Assembly (NCBI GenBank): GCA_964057225.1
Contig: OZ059897.1
Coordinates: 22,072,001-22,136,000, forward strand
Reading direction: 5' to 3'
From: Auanema rhodensis
Lineage: Eukaryota; Nematoda; Chromadorea; Rhabditida; Rhabditidae
Length of the DNA stretch: 64,000 nucleotides
Both the position numbers and the translations under genes were made by a program. The notes below the pieces were generated by a model. The model had not been told where the DNA came from, did not search any database, and saw nothing but the letters and a program-made list of their open reading frames with translations. Positions 23,585 to 37,840 of the stretch are shown one piece after another. The number at the start of each line of letters is the position of its first letter. Positions within the stretch are counted from its first letter, which is position 1.

Positions 23585-25696
23585 TATTAGTCTAAAAACA
23601 AATTTTTATTGATATTGGTTCATGGTAACCATGACTTTGAAATTTACGTGAACTTTAATTTATGCTAATTAAATGTACACGTGATGTGCACTTGGTATGT
23701 AACTCGCTTCACGTGAAAGATAAAGAGATGCGGTTGTCAAAATTAGATTCCCCTTGTCCATATTAGTCTAAAAACAAATTTTTATTGATATTGGTTCATG
23801 GTAACCATGACTTTGAAATTTACGTGAACTTTAATTTATGCTAATTAAATGTACACGTGATGTGCACTTGGTATGTAACTCGCTTCACGTGAAAGATAAA
23901 GAGATGCGGTTTCCAAAATTAGATTCCCCATGTCCATATTAGTCTAAAAACAAATTTTTATTGATATTGGTTCATGGTAACCATGACTTTGAAATTTACG
24001 TGAACTTTAATTTATGCTAATTAAATGTACACGTGATGTGCACTTGGTATGTAACTCGCTTCACGTGAAAGATAAAGAGATGCGGTTTTCAAAATTAGAT
24101 TCCCCATGTCCATATTAGTCTAAAAACAAATTTTTATTGATATTGGTGCATGGTAACCATGACTTTGAAATTTACGTGAACTTTAATTTATGCTAATTAA
24201 ATGTACACATGATGTACACTTGGTATGTAACTCGCTTCACGTGAAAGATAAAGAGATGCGGTTTTCAAAATTAGATTCCTCATGTCCATATTAGTCTAAA
24301 AACAAATTTTTATTGATATTAGTTCATGGTAACCATGACTTTGAAATATACGTGAACTTTAATTTATGCTAATTAAATGTACACGTGATGTGCACTTGGT
24401 ATGTAACTCGCTTCACGTGAAAGATAAAGAGATGCGGTTTTCAAAATTAGATTCCCCATGTCCATATTAGTCTAAAAACAAATTTTTATTGATATTGGTT
24501 CATGGTAACCATGACTTTGAAATTTACGTGAACTTTAATTTATGCTAATTAAATGTACACGTGATGTGCACTTGGTATGTAACTCGCTTCACGTGAAAGA
24601 TAAAGAGATGCGGTTTTCAAAATTAGATTCCCCATGTCCATATTAGTCTAAAAACAAATTTTTATTGATATTGGTTCATGGTAACCATGACTTTGAAATT
24701 TACGTGAACTTTAATTTATGCTAATTAAATGTACACGTGATGTGCACTTGGTATGTAACTCGCTTCACGTGAAAGATAAAGAGATGCGGTTTTCAAAATT
24801 AGATTCCCCATGTCCATATTAGTCTAAAAACAAATTTTTATTGATATTGGTTCATGGTAACCATGACTTTGAAATTTACGTGAACTTTAATTTATGCTAA
24901 TTAAATGTACACGTGATGTGCACTTGGTATGTAACTCGCTTCACGTGAAAGATAAAGAGATGCGGTTTTCAAAATTAGATTCCCCATGTCCATATTAGTC
25001 TAAAAACAAATTTTTATTGATATTGGTGCATGGTAACCATGACTTTGAAATTTACGTGAACTTTAATTTATGCTAATTAAATGAACACGTGATGTGCACT
25101 TGGTATGTAACTCGCTTCACGTGAAAGATAAAGAGATGCGGTTTTCAAAATTAGATTCCCCATGTCCATATTAGTCCAAAAACAAATTTTTATTGATATT
25201 GGTGCATGGTAACCATGATTTTGAAATTTACGTGAACTTTAATTTATGCTAATTAAATGTACACGTGATGTGCACTTGGTATGTAACTCGCTTCACGTGA
25301 AAGATGAAGAGATGCGGTTTTCGAAATTAGATTCCCCATGTCCATATTAGTCTAAAAACAAATTTTTATTGATATTGGTTCATGGTAACCATGACTTTGA
25401 AATTTACGTGAACTTTAATTTATGCTAATTAAATGTACACGTGATGTGCACTTGGTATGTAACTCGCTACACGTGAAAGATAAAGAGATGCGGTTTTCAA
25501 AATTAGATTCCCCATGTCCATATTAGTCTAAAAACAAATTTTTATTGATATTGGTTCATGGTAACCATGACTTTGAATTTTACGTGAACTTTAATTTATG
25601 CTAATTAAATGTACACGTGATGTGCACTTGGTATGTAACTCGCTTCACGTGAAAGATAAAGAGATGCGGTTTTCAAAATTAGATTCCCCATGTCCA
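23585..25696 (+). repeat. 15-monomer block, partial copy 3 (monomers 135-146)
   Basis: Twelve monomers follow the order of 88-99: T152G, T153C, plain, GGTG with G97A and C168T, AGTT with T60A, three plain, GGTG with T92A, GGTG with T9C/C51T/A138G/A155G, T125A, A58T. Private differences: A170T in 135, G104A in 138, and no C168T in 144. It sits 47 monomers after copy 1 and 32 after copy 2. Confidence 0.85.
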
Positions 25697-26400
25697 TATT
25701 AGTCTAAAAACAAATTTTTATTGATATTGGTTCATGGTAACCATGACTTTGAAATTTACGTGAACTTTAATTTATGCTAATTAAATGTACACGTGATGTG
25801 CACTTGTTATGTAACTCGCTTCACGTGAAAGATAAAGAGATGCGGTTTTCAAAATTAGATTCCTCATGTCCATATTAGTCTAAAAACAAATTTTTATTGA
25901 TATTGGTTCATGGTAACCATGACTTTGAAATTTACGTGAACTTTAATTTATGCTAATTAAATGTACACGTGATGTGCACTTGGTATGTAACTCGCTTCAC
26001 GTGAAAGATAAAGAGATGCGGTTTTCAAAATTAGATTCCCCATGTCCATATTAGTCTAAAAACAAATTTTTATTGATATTGGTTCATGGTAACCATGACT
26101 TTGAAATTTACGTGAACTTTAATTTATGCTAATTAAATGTACACGTGATGTGCACTTGGTATGTAACTCGCTTCACGTGAAAGATAAAGAGATGCGGTTT
26201 TCAAAATTAGATTCCCCATGTCCATATTAGTCTAAAAACAAATTTTTATTGATATTGGTTCATGGTAACCATGACTTTGAAATTTACGTGAACTTTAATT
26301 TATGCTAATTAAATGTACACGTGATGTGCACTTGGTATGTAACTCGCTTCACGTGAAAGATAAAGAGATGCGGTTTTCAAAATTAGATTCCCCATGTCCA

Positions 26401-27984
26401 TATTAGTCTAAAAACAAATTTTTATTGATATTGGTGCATGGTAACCATGACTTTGAAATTTACGTGAACTTTAATTTATGCTAATTAAATGTACACATGA
26501 TGTGCACTTGGTATGTAACTCGCTTCACGTGAAAGATAAAGAGATGCGGTTTTCAAAATTAGATTCCTCATGTCCATATTAGTCTAAAAACAAATTTTTA
26601 TTGATATTAGTTCATGGTAACCATGACTTTGAAATATACGTGAACTTTAATTTATGCTAATTAAATGTACACGTGATGTGCACTTGGTATGTAACTCGCT
26701 TCACGTGAAAGATAAAGAGATGCGGTTTTCAAAATTAGATTCCCCATGTCCATATTAGTCTAAAAACAAATTTTTATTGATATTGGTTCATGGTAACCAT
26801 GACTTTGAAATTTACGTGAACTTTAATTTATGCTAATTAAATGTACACGTGATGTGCACTTGGTATGTAACTCGCTTCACGTGAAAGATAAAGAGATGCG
26901 GTTTTCAAAATTAGATTCCCCATGTCCATATTAGTCTAAAAACAAATTTTTATTGATATTGGTTCATGGTAACCATGACTTTGAAATTTACGTGAACTTT
27001 AATTTATGCTAATTAAATGTACACGTGATGTGCTTTTGGTATGTAACTCGCTTCACGTGAAAGATAAAGAGATGCGGTTTTCAAAATTAGATTCCCCATG
27101 TCCATATTAGTCTAAAAACAAATTTTTATTGATATTGGTTCATGGTAACCATGACTTTGAAATTTACGTGAACTTTAATTTATGCTAATTAAATGTACAC
27201 GTGATGTGCACTTGGTATGTAACTCGCTTCACGTGAAAGATAAAGAGATGCGGTTTCCAAAATTAGATTCCCCATGTCCATATTAGTCTAAAAACAAATT
27301 TTTATTGATATTGGTGCATGGTAACCATGACTTTGAAATTTACGTGAACTTTAATTTATGCTAATTAAATGAACACGTGATGTGCACTTGGTATGTAACT
27401 CGCTTCACGTGAAAGATAAAGAGATGCGGTTTTCAAAATTAGATTCCCCATGTCCATATTAGTCCAAAAACAAATTTTTATTGATATTGGTGCATGGTAA
27501 CCATGATTTTGAAATTTACGTGAACTTTAATTTATGCTAATTAAATGTACACGTGATGTGCACTTGGTATGTAACTCGCTTCACGTGAAAGATGAAGAGA
27601 TGCGGTTTTCGAAATTAGATTCCCCATGTCCATATTAGTCTAAAAACAAATTTTTATTGATATTGGTTCATGGTAACCATGACTTTGAAATTTACGTGAA
27701 CTTTAATTTATGCTAATTAAATGTACACGTGATGTGCACTTGGTATGTAACTCGCTACACGTGAAAGATAAAGAGATGCGGTTTTCAAAATTAGATTCCC
27801 CATGTCCATATTAGTCTAAAAACAAATTTTTATTGATATTGGTTCATGGTAACCATGACTTTGAATTTTACGTGAACTTTAATTTATGCTAATTAAATGT
27901 ACACGTGATGTGCACTTGGTATGTAACTCGCTTCACGTGAAAGATAAAGAGATGCGGTTTTCAAAATTAGATTCCCCATGTCCA
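26401..27984 (+). repeat. 15-monomer block, partial copy 4 (monomers 151-159)
   Basis: Nine monomers follow 138-146 at a 13-monomer offset (2,288 bp). Differences: 154 has A106T and C107T; 155 has T153C where 142 is plain. One marker lies out of its usual order (T153C after, not before, the G97A monomer), so this copy has been rearranged or partly converted. Confidence 0.8.
26929..27104 (+). repeat. Monomer 154 with altered GTGCAC
   Basis: Two adjacent private changes, A106T and C107T, abolish the GTGCAC palindrome. Both CACGTG hexamers are intact. I saw no other monomer with this pair. Confidence 0.75.
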
Positions 27985-28864
27985 TATTAGTCTAAAAACA
28001 AATTTTTATTGATATTGGTTCATGGTAACCATGACTTTGAAATTTACGTGAATTTTAATTTATGCTAATTAAATGTACACGTGATGTGCACTTGGTATGT
28101 AACTCGCTTCACGTGAAAGATAAAGAGATGCGGTTTTCAAAATTAGATTCCTCATGTCCATATTAGTCTAAAAACAAATTTTTATTGATATTGGTTCATG
28201 GTAACCATGACTTTGAAATTTACGTGAACTTTAATTTATGCTAATTAAATGTACACGTGATGTGCACTTGGTATGTAACTCGCTTCACGTGAAAGATAAA
28301 GAGATGCGGTTTTCAAAATTAGATTCCCCATGTCCATATTAGTCTAAAAACAAATTTTTATTGATATTGGTTCATGGTAACCATGACTTTGAAATTTACG
28401 TGAACTTTAATTTATGCTAATTAAATGTACACGTGATGTGCACTTGGTATGTAACTCGCTTCACGTGAAAGATAAAGAGATGCGGTTTTCAAAATTAGAT
28501 TCCCCATGTCCATATTAGTCTAAAAACAAATTTTTATTGATATTGGTTCATGGTAACCATGACTTTGAAATTTACGTGAACTTTAATTTATGCTAATTAA
28601 ATGTACACGTGATGTGCACTTGGTATGTAACTCGCTTCACGTGAAAGATAAAGAGATGCGGTTTTCAAAATTAGATTCCCCATGTCCATATTAGTCTAAA
28701 AACAAATTTTTATTGATATTGGTTCATGGTAACCATGACTTTGAATTTTACGTGAACTTTAACTTATGCTAATTAAATGTACACGTGATGTGCACTTGGT
28801 ATGTAACTCGCTTCACGTGAAAGATAAAGAGATGCGGTTTTCAAAATTAGATTGCCCATGTCCA

Positions 28865-31152
28865 TATTAGTCTAAAAACAAATTTTTATTGATATTGGTG
28901 CATGGTAACCATGACTTTGAAATTTACGTGAACTTTAATTTATGCTAATTAAATGTACACGTGATGTGCACTTGGTATGTAACTCGCTTCACGTGAAAGA
29001 TAAAGAGATGGGGTTTTCAAAATTAGATTCCCCATGTCCATATTAGTCTAAAAACAAATTTTTATTGATATTGGTTCATGGTAACCATGACTTTGAAATT
29101 TACGTGAACTTTAATTTATGCTAATTAAATGTACACGTGATGTGCACTTGGTATGTAACTCGCTTCACGTGAAAGATAAAGAGATGCGGTTTTCAAAATT
29201 AGATTCCCCATGTCCATATTAGTCTAAAAACAAATTTTTATTGATATTGGTTCATGGTAACCATGACTTTGAAATTTACGTGAACTTTAATTTATGCTAA
29301 TTAAATGTACACGTGATGTGCACTTGGTATGTAACTCGCTTCACGTGAAAGATAAAGAGATGCGGTTTTCAAAATTAGATTCCCCATGTCCATATTAGTC
29401 TAAAAACAAATTTTTATTGATATTGGTTCATGGTAACCATGACTTTGAAATTTACGTGAACTTTAATTTATGCTAATTAAATGTACACGTGATGTGCACT
29501 TGGTATGTAACTCGCTTCACGTGAAAGATAAAGAGATGCGGTTTTCAAAATTAGATTCCCCATGTCCATATTAGTCTAAAAACAAATTTTTATTGATATT
29601 GGTTCATGGTAACCATGACTTTGAAATTTACGTGAACTTTAATTTATGCTAATTAAATGTACACGTGATGTGCACTTGGTATGTAACTCGCTTCACGTGA
29701 AAGATGAAGAGATGCGGTTTTCAAAATTAGATTCCCCATGTCCATATTAGTCTAAAAACAAATTTTTATTGATATTGGTTCATGGTAACCATGACTTTGA
29801 AATTTACGTGAACTTTAATTTATGCTAATTAAATGTACACGTGATGTGCACTTGGTATGTAACTCGCTTCACGTGAAAGATAAAGAGATGCGGTTTTCAA
29901 AATTAGATTCCCCATGTCCATATTAGTCTAAAAACAAATTTTTATTGATATTGGTTCATGGTAACCATGACTTTGAAATTTACGTGAACTTTAATTTATG
30001 CTAATTAAATGTACACGTGATGTGCACTTGGTATGTAACTCGCTTCACGTGAAAGATAAAGAGATGCGGGTTTCAAAATTAGATTCCCCATGTCCATATT
30101 AGTCTAAAAACAAATTTTTATTGATATTGGTTCATGGTAACCATGACTTTGAAATTTACGTGAACTTTAATTTATGCTAATTAAATGTACACGTGATGTG
30201 CACTTGGTATGTAACTCGCTTCACGTGAAAGATAAAGAGATGCGGTTTTCAAAATTAGATTCCCCATGTCTATATTAGTCTAAAAACAAATTTTTATTGA
30301 TATTGGTTCATGGTAACCATGACTTTGAATTTTACGTGAACTTTAATTTATGCTAATTAAATGTACACGTGATGTGCACTTGGTATGTAACTCGCTTCAC
30401 GTGAAAGATAAAGAGATGCGGTTTTCAAAATTAGATTCCCCATGTCCATATTAGTCTAAAAACAAATTTTTATTGATATTGGTGCATGGTAACCATGACT
30501 TTGAAATTTACGTGAACTTTAATTTATGCTAATTAAATGTACACGTGATGTGCACTTGGTATGTAACTCGCTTCACGTGAAAGATAAAGAGATGCGGTTT
30601 TCAAAATTAGATTCCCCATGTCCATATTAGTCTAAAAACAAATTTTTATTGATATTGGTTCATGGTAACCATGACTTTGAAATTTACGTGAACTTTAATT
30701 TATGCTAATTAAATGTACACGTGATGTGCACTTGGTATGTAACTCGCTTCACGTGAAAGATAAAGAGATGCGGTTTTCAAAATTAGATTCCCCATGTCCA
30801 TATTAGTCTAAAAACAAATTTTTATTGATATTGGTTCATGGTAACCATGACTTTGAAATTTACGTGAACTTTAATTTATGCTAATTAAATGTACACGTGA
30901 TGTGCACTTGGTATGTAACTCGCTTCACGTGAAAGATAAAGAGATGCGGTTTTCAAAATTAGATTCTCCATGTCCATATTAGTCTAAAAACAAATTTTTA
31001 TTGATATTGGTTCATGGTAACCATGACTTTGAAATTTACGTGAACTTTAATTTATGCTAATTAAATGTACACGTGATGTGCACTTGTTATGTAACTCGCT
31101 TCACGTGAAAGATAAAGAGATGCGGTTTTCAAAATTAGATTCCCCATGTCCA
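28865..31152 (+). repeat. Mixed stretch (monomers 165-177)
   Basis: Mostly GGTT monomers with single markers: C147G (165), A138G (169), T150G (171), C175T (172), A58T (173), GGTG (165, 174), C167T (176) and G111T (177). G111T is shared only with monomer 147 (25697-25872), 30 monomers upstream. No short-period duplication is evident; it reads as an older, eroded segment. Confidence 0.65.
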
Positions 31153-31856
31153 TATTAGTCTAAAAACAAATTTTTATTGATATTAGTTCATGGTAACCAT
31201 GACTTTGAAATATACGTGAACTTTAATTTATGCTAATTAAATGTACACGTGATGTGCACTTGGTATGTAACTCGCTTCACGTGAAAGATAAAAAGATGCG
31301 GTTTTCAAAATTAGATTCCCCATGTCCATATTAGTCTAAAAACAAATTTTTATTGATATTGGTGCATGGTAACCATGACTTTGAAATTTACGTGAACTTT
31401 AATTTATGCTAATTAAATGTACACTTGATGTGCACTTGGTATGTAACTCGCTTCACGTGAAAGATGAAGAGATGCGGTTTTCAAAATTAGATTCCCCATG
31501 TCCATATTAGTCTAAAAACAAATTTTTATTGATATTAGTTCATGGTAACCATGACTTTGAAATATACGTGAACTTTAATTTATGCTAATTAAATGTACAC
31601 GTGATGTGCACTTGGTATGTAACTCGCTTCACGTGAAAGATAAAAAGATGCGGTTTTCAAAATTAGATTCCCCATGTCCATATTAGTCTAAAAACAAATT
31701 TTTATTGATATTGGTGCATGGTAACCATGACTTTGAAATTTACGTGAACTTTAATTTATGCTAATTAAATGTACACGTGATGTGCACTTGGTATGTAACT
31801 CGCTTCACGTGAAAGATAAAAAGATGCGGTTTTCAAAATTAGATTCCCCATGTCCA
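31153..31856 (+). repeat. 2-monomer duplication (monomers 178-179 and 180-181)
   Basis: AGTT with T60A and G141A alternates with GGTG: 31153-31504, then 31505-31856. Monomer 179 has G97T and A138G, whereas 181 has G141A, so the GGTG partners are not identical. G141A occurs only here. Confidence 0.7.
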
Positions 31857-34800
31857 TATTAGTCTAAAAACAAATTTTTATTGATATTGGTGCATGGTAA
31901 CCATGACTTTGAAATTTACGTGAACTTTAATTTATGCTAATTAAATGTACACGTGATGTGCACTTGGTATGTAACTCGCTTCACGTGAAAGATAAAGAGA
32001 TGCGGTTTTCAAAATTAGATTCCCCATGTCCATATTAGTCTAAAAACAAATTTTTATTGATATTGGTGCATGGTAACCATGACTTTGAAATTTACGTGCA
32101 CTTTAATTTATGCTAATTAAATGTACACGTGATGTGCACTTGGTATGTAACTCGCTTCACGTGAAAGATAAAGAGATGCGGTTTTCAAAATTAGATTCCC
32201 CATGTCCATATTAGTCTAAAAACAAATTTTTATTGATATTGGTTCATGGTAACCATGACTTTGAAATTTACGTGAACTTTAATTTATGCTAATTAAATGT
32301 ACACGTGATGTGCACTTGGTATGTAACTCGCTTCACGTGAAAGATAAAGAGATGCGGTTTTCAAAATTAGATTCCCCATGTCCATATTAGTCTAAAAACA
32401 AATTTTTATTGATATTGGTTCATGGTAACCATGACTTTGAAATTTACGTGAACTTTAATTTATGCTAATTAAATGTACACGTGATGTGCACTTGGTATGT
32501 AACCCGCTTCACGTGAAAGATAAAGAGATGCGGTTTTCAAAATTAGATTCCCCATGTCCATATTAGTCTAAAAACAAATTTTTATTGATATTGGTTCATG
32601 GTAACCATGACTTTGAAATTTACGTGAACTTTAATTTATGCTAATTAAATGTACACGTGATGTGCACTTGGTATGTAACTCGCTTCACGTGAAAGATAAA
32701 GAGATGCGGTTTTCAAAATTAGATTCCCCATGTCCATATTAGTCTAAAAACAAATTTTTATTGTTATTAGTTCATGGTAACCATGACTTTGAAATTTACG
32801 TGAACTTTAATTTATGCTAATTAAATGTACACGTGATGTGCACTTGGTATGTAACTCGCTTCACGTGAAAGATAAAGAGATGCGGTTTTCAAAATTAGAT
32901 TCCCCATGTCCATATTAGTCTAAAAACAAATTTTTATTGATATTGGTTCATGGTAACCATGACTTTGAAATTTACGTGAACTTTAATTTATGCTAATTAA
33001 ATGTACACGTGATGTGCACTTGGTATGTAACTCGCTTCACGTGAAAGATAAAGAGATGCGGTTTTCAAAATTAGATTCCCCATGTCCATATTAGTCTAAA
33101 AACAAATTTTTATTGATATTAGTTCATGGTAACCATGACTTTGAAATTTACGTGAACTTTAATTTATGCTAATTAAATGTACACGTGATGTGCACTTGGT
33201 ATGTAACTCGCTTCACGTGAAAGATAAAGAGATGCGGTTTTCAAAATTAGATTCCCCATGTCCATATTAGTCTAAAAACAAATTTTTATTGATATTGGTT
33301 CATGGTAACCATGACTTTGAAATTTACGTGAACTTTAATTTATGCTAATTAAATGTACACGTGATGTGCACTTGGTATGTAACTCGCTTCACGTGAAAGA
33401 TAAAGAGATGCGGTTTTCAAAATTAGATTCTTCATGTCCATATTAGTCTAAAAACAAATTTTTATTGATATTGCTTCATGGTAACCATGACTTTGAAATT
33501 TACGTGAACTTTAATTTATGCTAATTAAATGTACACGTGATGTGCACTTGGTATGTAACTCGCTTCACGTGAAAGATAAAGAGATGCGGTTTTCAAAATT
33601 AGATTCCCCATGTCCATATTAGTCTAAAAACAAATTTTTATTGATATTGGTGCATGGTAACCATGACTTTGAAATTTACGTGAACTTTAATTTATGCTAA
33701 TTAAATGTACACGTGATGTGCACTTGGTATGTAACTCGCTTCACGTGAAAGATAAAGAGATGCGGTTTTCAAAATTAGATTCCCCATGTCCATATTAGTC
33801 TAAAAACAAATTTTTATTGATATTGGTGAATGGTAACCATGACTTTGAAATTTACGTGAACTTTAATTTATGCTAATTAAATGTACACGTGATGTGCACT
33901 TGGTATGTAACTCGCTTCACGTGAAAGATGAAGAGATGCGGTTTTCAAAATTAGATTCCTCATGTCCATATTAGTCTAAAAACAAATTTTTATTGATATT
34001 GGTTCATGGTAACCATGACTTTGAAATTTACGTGAACTTTAATTTATGCTAATTAAATGTACACGTGATGTGCACTTGGTATGTAACTCGCTTCACGTGA
34101 AAGATAAAGAGATGCGGTTTTCAAAATTAGATTCCCCATGTCCATATTAGTCTAAAAACAAATTTTTATTGATATTGGTGCATGGTAACCATGACTTTGA
34201 AATTTACGTGAACTTTAATTTATGCTAATTAAATGTACACGTGATGTGCACTTGGTATGTAACTCGCTTCACGTGAAAGATAAAGAGATGCGGTTTTCAA
34301 AATTAGATTCCCCATGTCCATATTAGTCTAAAAACAAATTTTTATTGATATTGGTTCATGGTAACCATGACTTTGAAATTTACGTGAACTTTAATTTATG
34401 CTAATTAAATGTACACGTGATGTGCACTTGGTATGTAACTCGCTTCACGTGAAAGATAAAGAGATGCGGTTTTCAAAATTAGATTCCCCATGTCCATATT
34501 AGTCTAAAAACAAATTTTTATTGATATTGGTTCATGGTAACCATGACTTTGAAATTTACGTGAACTTTAATTTATGCTAATTAAATGTACACGTGATGTG
34601 CACTTGGTATGTAACTCGCTTCACGTGAAAGATAAAGAGATGCGGTTTTCAAAATTAGATTCCCCATGTCCATATTAGTCTAAAAACAAATTTTTATTGA
34701 TATTGGTTCATGGTAACCATGACTTTGAAATTTACGTGAACTTTAATTTATGCTAATTAAATGTACACGTGATGTGCACTTGGTATGTAACTCGCTTCAC

Positions 34801-35552
34801 GTGAAAGATAAAGAGATGCGGTTTTCAAAATTAGATTCCCCATGTCCATATTAGTCTAAAAACAAATTTTTATTGATATTGCTTCATGGTAACCATGACT
34901 TTGAAATTTACGTGAACTTTAATTTATGCTAATTAAATGTACACGTGATGTGCACTTGGTATGTAACTCGCTTCACGTGAAAGATAAAGAGATGCGGTTT
35001 TCAAAATTAGATTCCCCATGTCCATATTAGTCTAAAAACAAATTTTTATTGATATTGGTTCATGGTAACCATGACTTTAAAATTTACGTGAACTTTAATT
35101 TATGCTAATTAAATGTACACGTGATGTGCACTTGGTATGTAACTCGCTTCACGTGAAAGATAAAGAGATGCGGTTTTCAAAATTAGATTCCCCATGTCCA
35201 TATTAGTCTAAAAACAAATTTTTATTGATATTGGTTCATGGTAACCATGACTTTGAAATTTACGTGAACTTTAATTTATGCTAATTAAATGTACACGTGA
35301 TGTGCACTTGGTATGTAACTCGCTTCACGTGAAAGATAAAGAGATGCGGTTTTCAAAATTAGATTCCCCATGTCCATATTAGTCTAAAAACAAATTTTTA
35401 TTGATATTAGTTCATGGTAACCATGACTTTGATATTTACGTGAACTTTAATTTATGCTAATTAAATGTACACGTGATGTGCACTTGGTATGTAACTCGCT
35501 TCACGTGAAAGATAAAGAGATGTGGTTTTCAAAATTAGATTCGCCATGTCCA
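31857..35552 (+). repeat. Mixed stretch with private variants (monomers 182-202)
   Basis: GGTG, GGTT, AGTT and GCTT monomers alternate without a clean period. Markers include T120C (185), A28T (187), C37A with A138G and C168T (193), G55A (200), and A57T with C147T and C167G (202). GCTT, absent from monomer 85 onwards, returns at monomer 191 (33441). Monomer 190 ends with both C167T and C168T. Confidence 0.65.
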
Positions 35553-36960
35553 TATTAGTCTAAAAACAAATTTTTATTGATATTGGTTCATGGTAACCAT
35601 GACTTTGAAATTTAGGTGAACTTTAATTTATGCTAATTAAATGTACACGTGATGTGCACTTGGTATGTAACTCGCTTCACGTTAAAGATAAAGAGATGTG
35701 GTTTTCAAAATCAGATTCCCCATGTCCATATTAGTCTAAAAACAAATTTTTATTGATATTGCTTCATGGTAACCATGACTTTGAAATTTACGTGAACTTT
35801 AATTTATGCTAATTAAATGTACACGTGATGTGCACTTGGTATGTAACTCGCTTCACGTGAAAGATAAAGAGATGCGGTTTTCAAAATTAGATTCCCCATG
35901 TCCATATTAGTCTAAAAACAAATTTTTATTGATATTGGTTCATGGTAACCATGACTTTGAAATTTACGTGAACTTTAATTTATGCTAATTAAATGTACAC
36001 GTGATGTGCACTTGGTATGTAACTCGCTTCACGTGAAAGATAAAGAGATGCGGTTTTCAAAATTAGATTCTCCATGTCCATATTAGTCTAAAAACAAATT
36101 TTTATTGATATTGCTTCATGGTAACCATGACTTTGAAATTTACGTGAACTTTAATTTATGCTAATTAAATGTACACGTGATGTGCACTTGGTATGTAACT
36201 CGCTTCACGTGAAAGATAAAGAGATGCGGTTTTCAAAATTAGATTCCCCATGTCCATATTAGTCTAAAAACAAATTTTTATTGATATTGGTTCATGGTAA
36301 CCATGACTTTGAAATTTAGGTGAACTTTAATTTATGCTAATTAAATGTACACGTGATGTGCACTTGGTATGTAACTCGCTTCACGTTAAAGATAAAGAGA
36401 TGTGGTTTTCAAAATTAGATTCCCCATGTCCATATTAGTCTAAAAACAAATTTTTATTGATATTGCTTCATGGTAACCATGACTTTGAAATTTACGTGAA
36501 CTTTAATTTATGCTAATTAAATGTACACGTGATGTGCACTTGGTATGTAACTCGCTTCACGTGAAAGATAAAGAGATGCGGTTTTCAAAATTAGATTCCC
36601 CATGTCCATATTAGTCTAAAAACAAATTTTTATTGATATTGGTTCATGGTAACCATGACTTTGAAATTTACGTGAACTTTAATTTATGCTAATTAAATGT
36701 ACACGTGATGTGCACTTGGTATGTAACTCGCTTCACGTGAAAGATAAAGAGATGCGGTTTTCAAAATTAGATTCTCCATGTCCATATTAGTCTAAAAACA
36801 AATTTTTATTGATATTGCTTCATGGTAACCATGACTTTGAAATTTACGTGAACTTTAATTTATGCTAATTAAATGTACACGTGATGTGCACTTGGTATGT
36901 AACTCGCTTCACGTGAAAGATAAAGAGATGCGGTTTTCAAAATTAGATTCCCCATGTCCA
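35553..36960 (+). repeat. 4-monomer duplication (monomers 203-206 and 207-210)
   Basis: The series 'GGTT with C63G, G131T and C147T; GCTT; GGTT ending C167T; GCTT' occurs at 35553-36256 and 36257-36960. Monomer 203 also has T160C, missing from 207. These are the only monomers in which the ACGTG core and CACGTG 2 are both broken, and that state has been duplicated. Confidence 0.82.
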
Positions 36961-37840
36961 TATTAGTCTAAAAACAAATTTTTATTGATATTGGTTCATG
37001 GTAACCATGACTTTGAAATTTACGTGAACTTTAATTTATGCTAATTAAATGTACACGTGATGTGCACTTGGTATGTAACTCGCTTCACGTGAAAGATAAA
37101 GAGATGCGGTTTTCAAAATTAGATTCCCCATGTCCATATTAGTCTAAAAACAAATTTTTATTGATATTGGTTCATGGTAACCATGACTTTGAAATTTACG
37201 TGAACTTTAATTTATGCTAATTAAATGTACACGTGATGTGCACTTGGTATGTAACTCGCTTCACGTGAAAGATAAAGAGATGCGGTTTTCAAAATTAGAT
37301 TCCCCATTTCCATATTAGTCTAAAAACAAATTTTTATTGATATTAGTTCATGGTAACCATGACTTTGAAATTTACGTGAACTTTAATTTATGCTAATTAA
37401 ATGTACACGTGATGTGCACTTGGTATGTAACTCGCTTCACGTGAAAGATAAAGAGATGCGGTTTTCAAAATTAGATTCCCCATGTCCATATTAGTCTAAA
37501 AACAAATTTTTATTGATATTGGTTCATGGTAACCATGACTTTGAAATTTACGTGAATTTTAATTTATGCTAATTAAATGTACACGTGATGTGCACTTGGT
37601 ATGTAACTCGCTTCACGTGAAAGATAAAGAGATGTGGTTTTCAAAATTAGATTCCCCATGTCCATATTAGTCTAAAAACAAATTTTTATTGATATTGCTT
37701 CATGGTAACCATGACTTTGAAATTTACGTGAACTTTAATATATGCTAATTAAATGTACACGTGATGTGCACTTGGTATGTAACTCGCTTCACGTGAAAAA
37801 TAAAGAGATGCGGTTTTCAAAATTAGATTCTCCATGTCCA

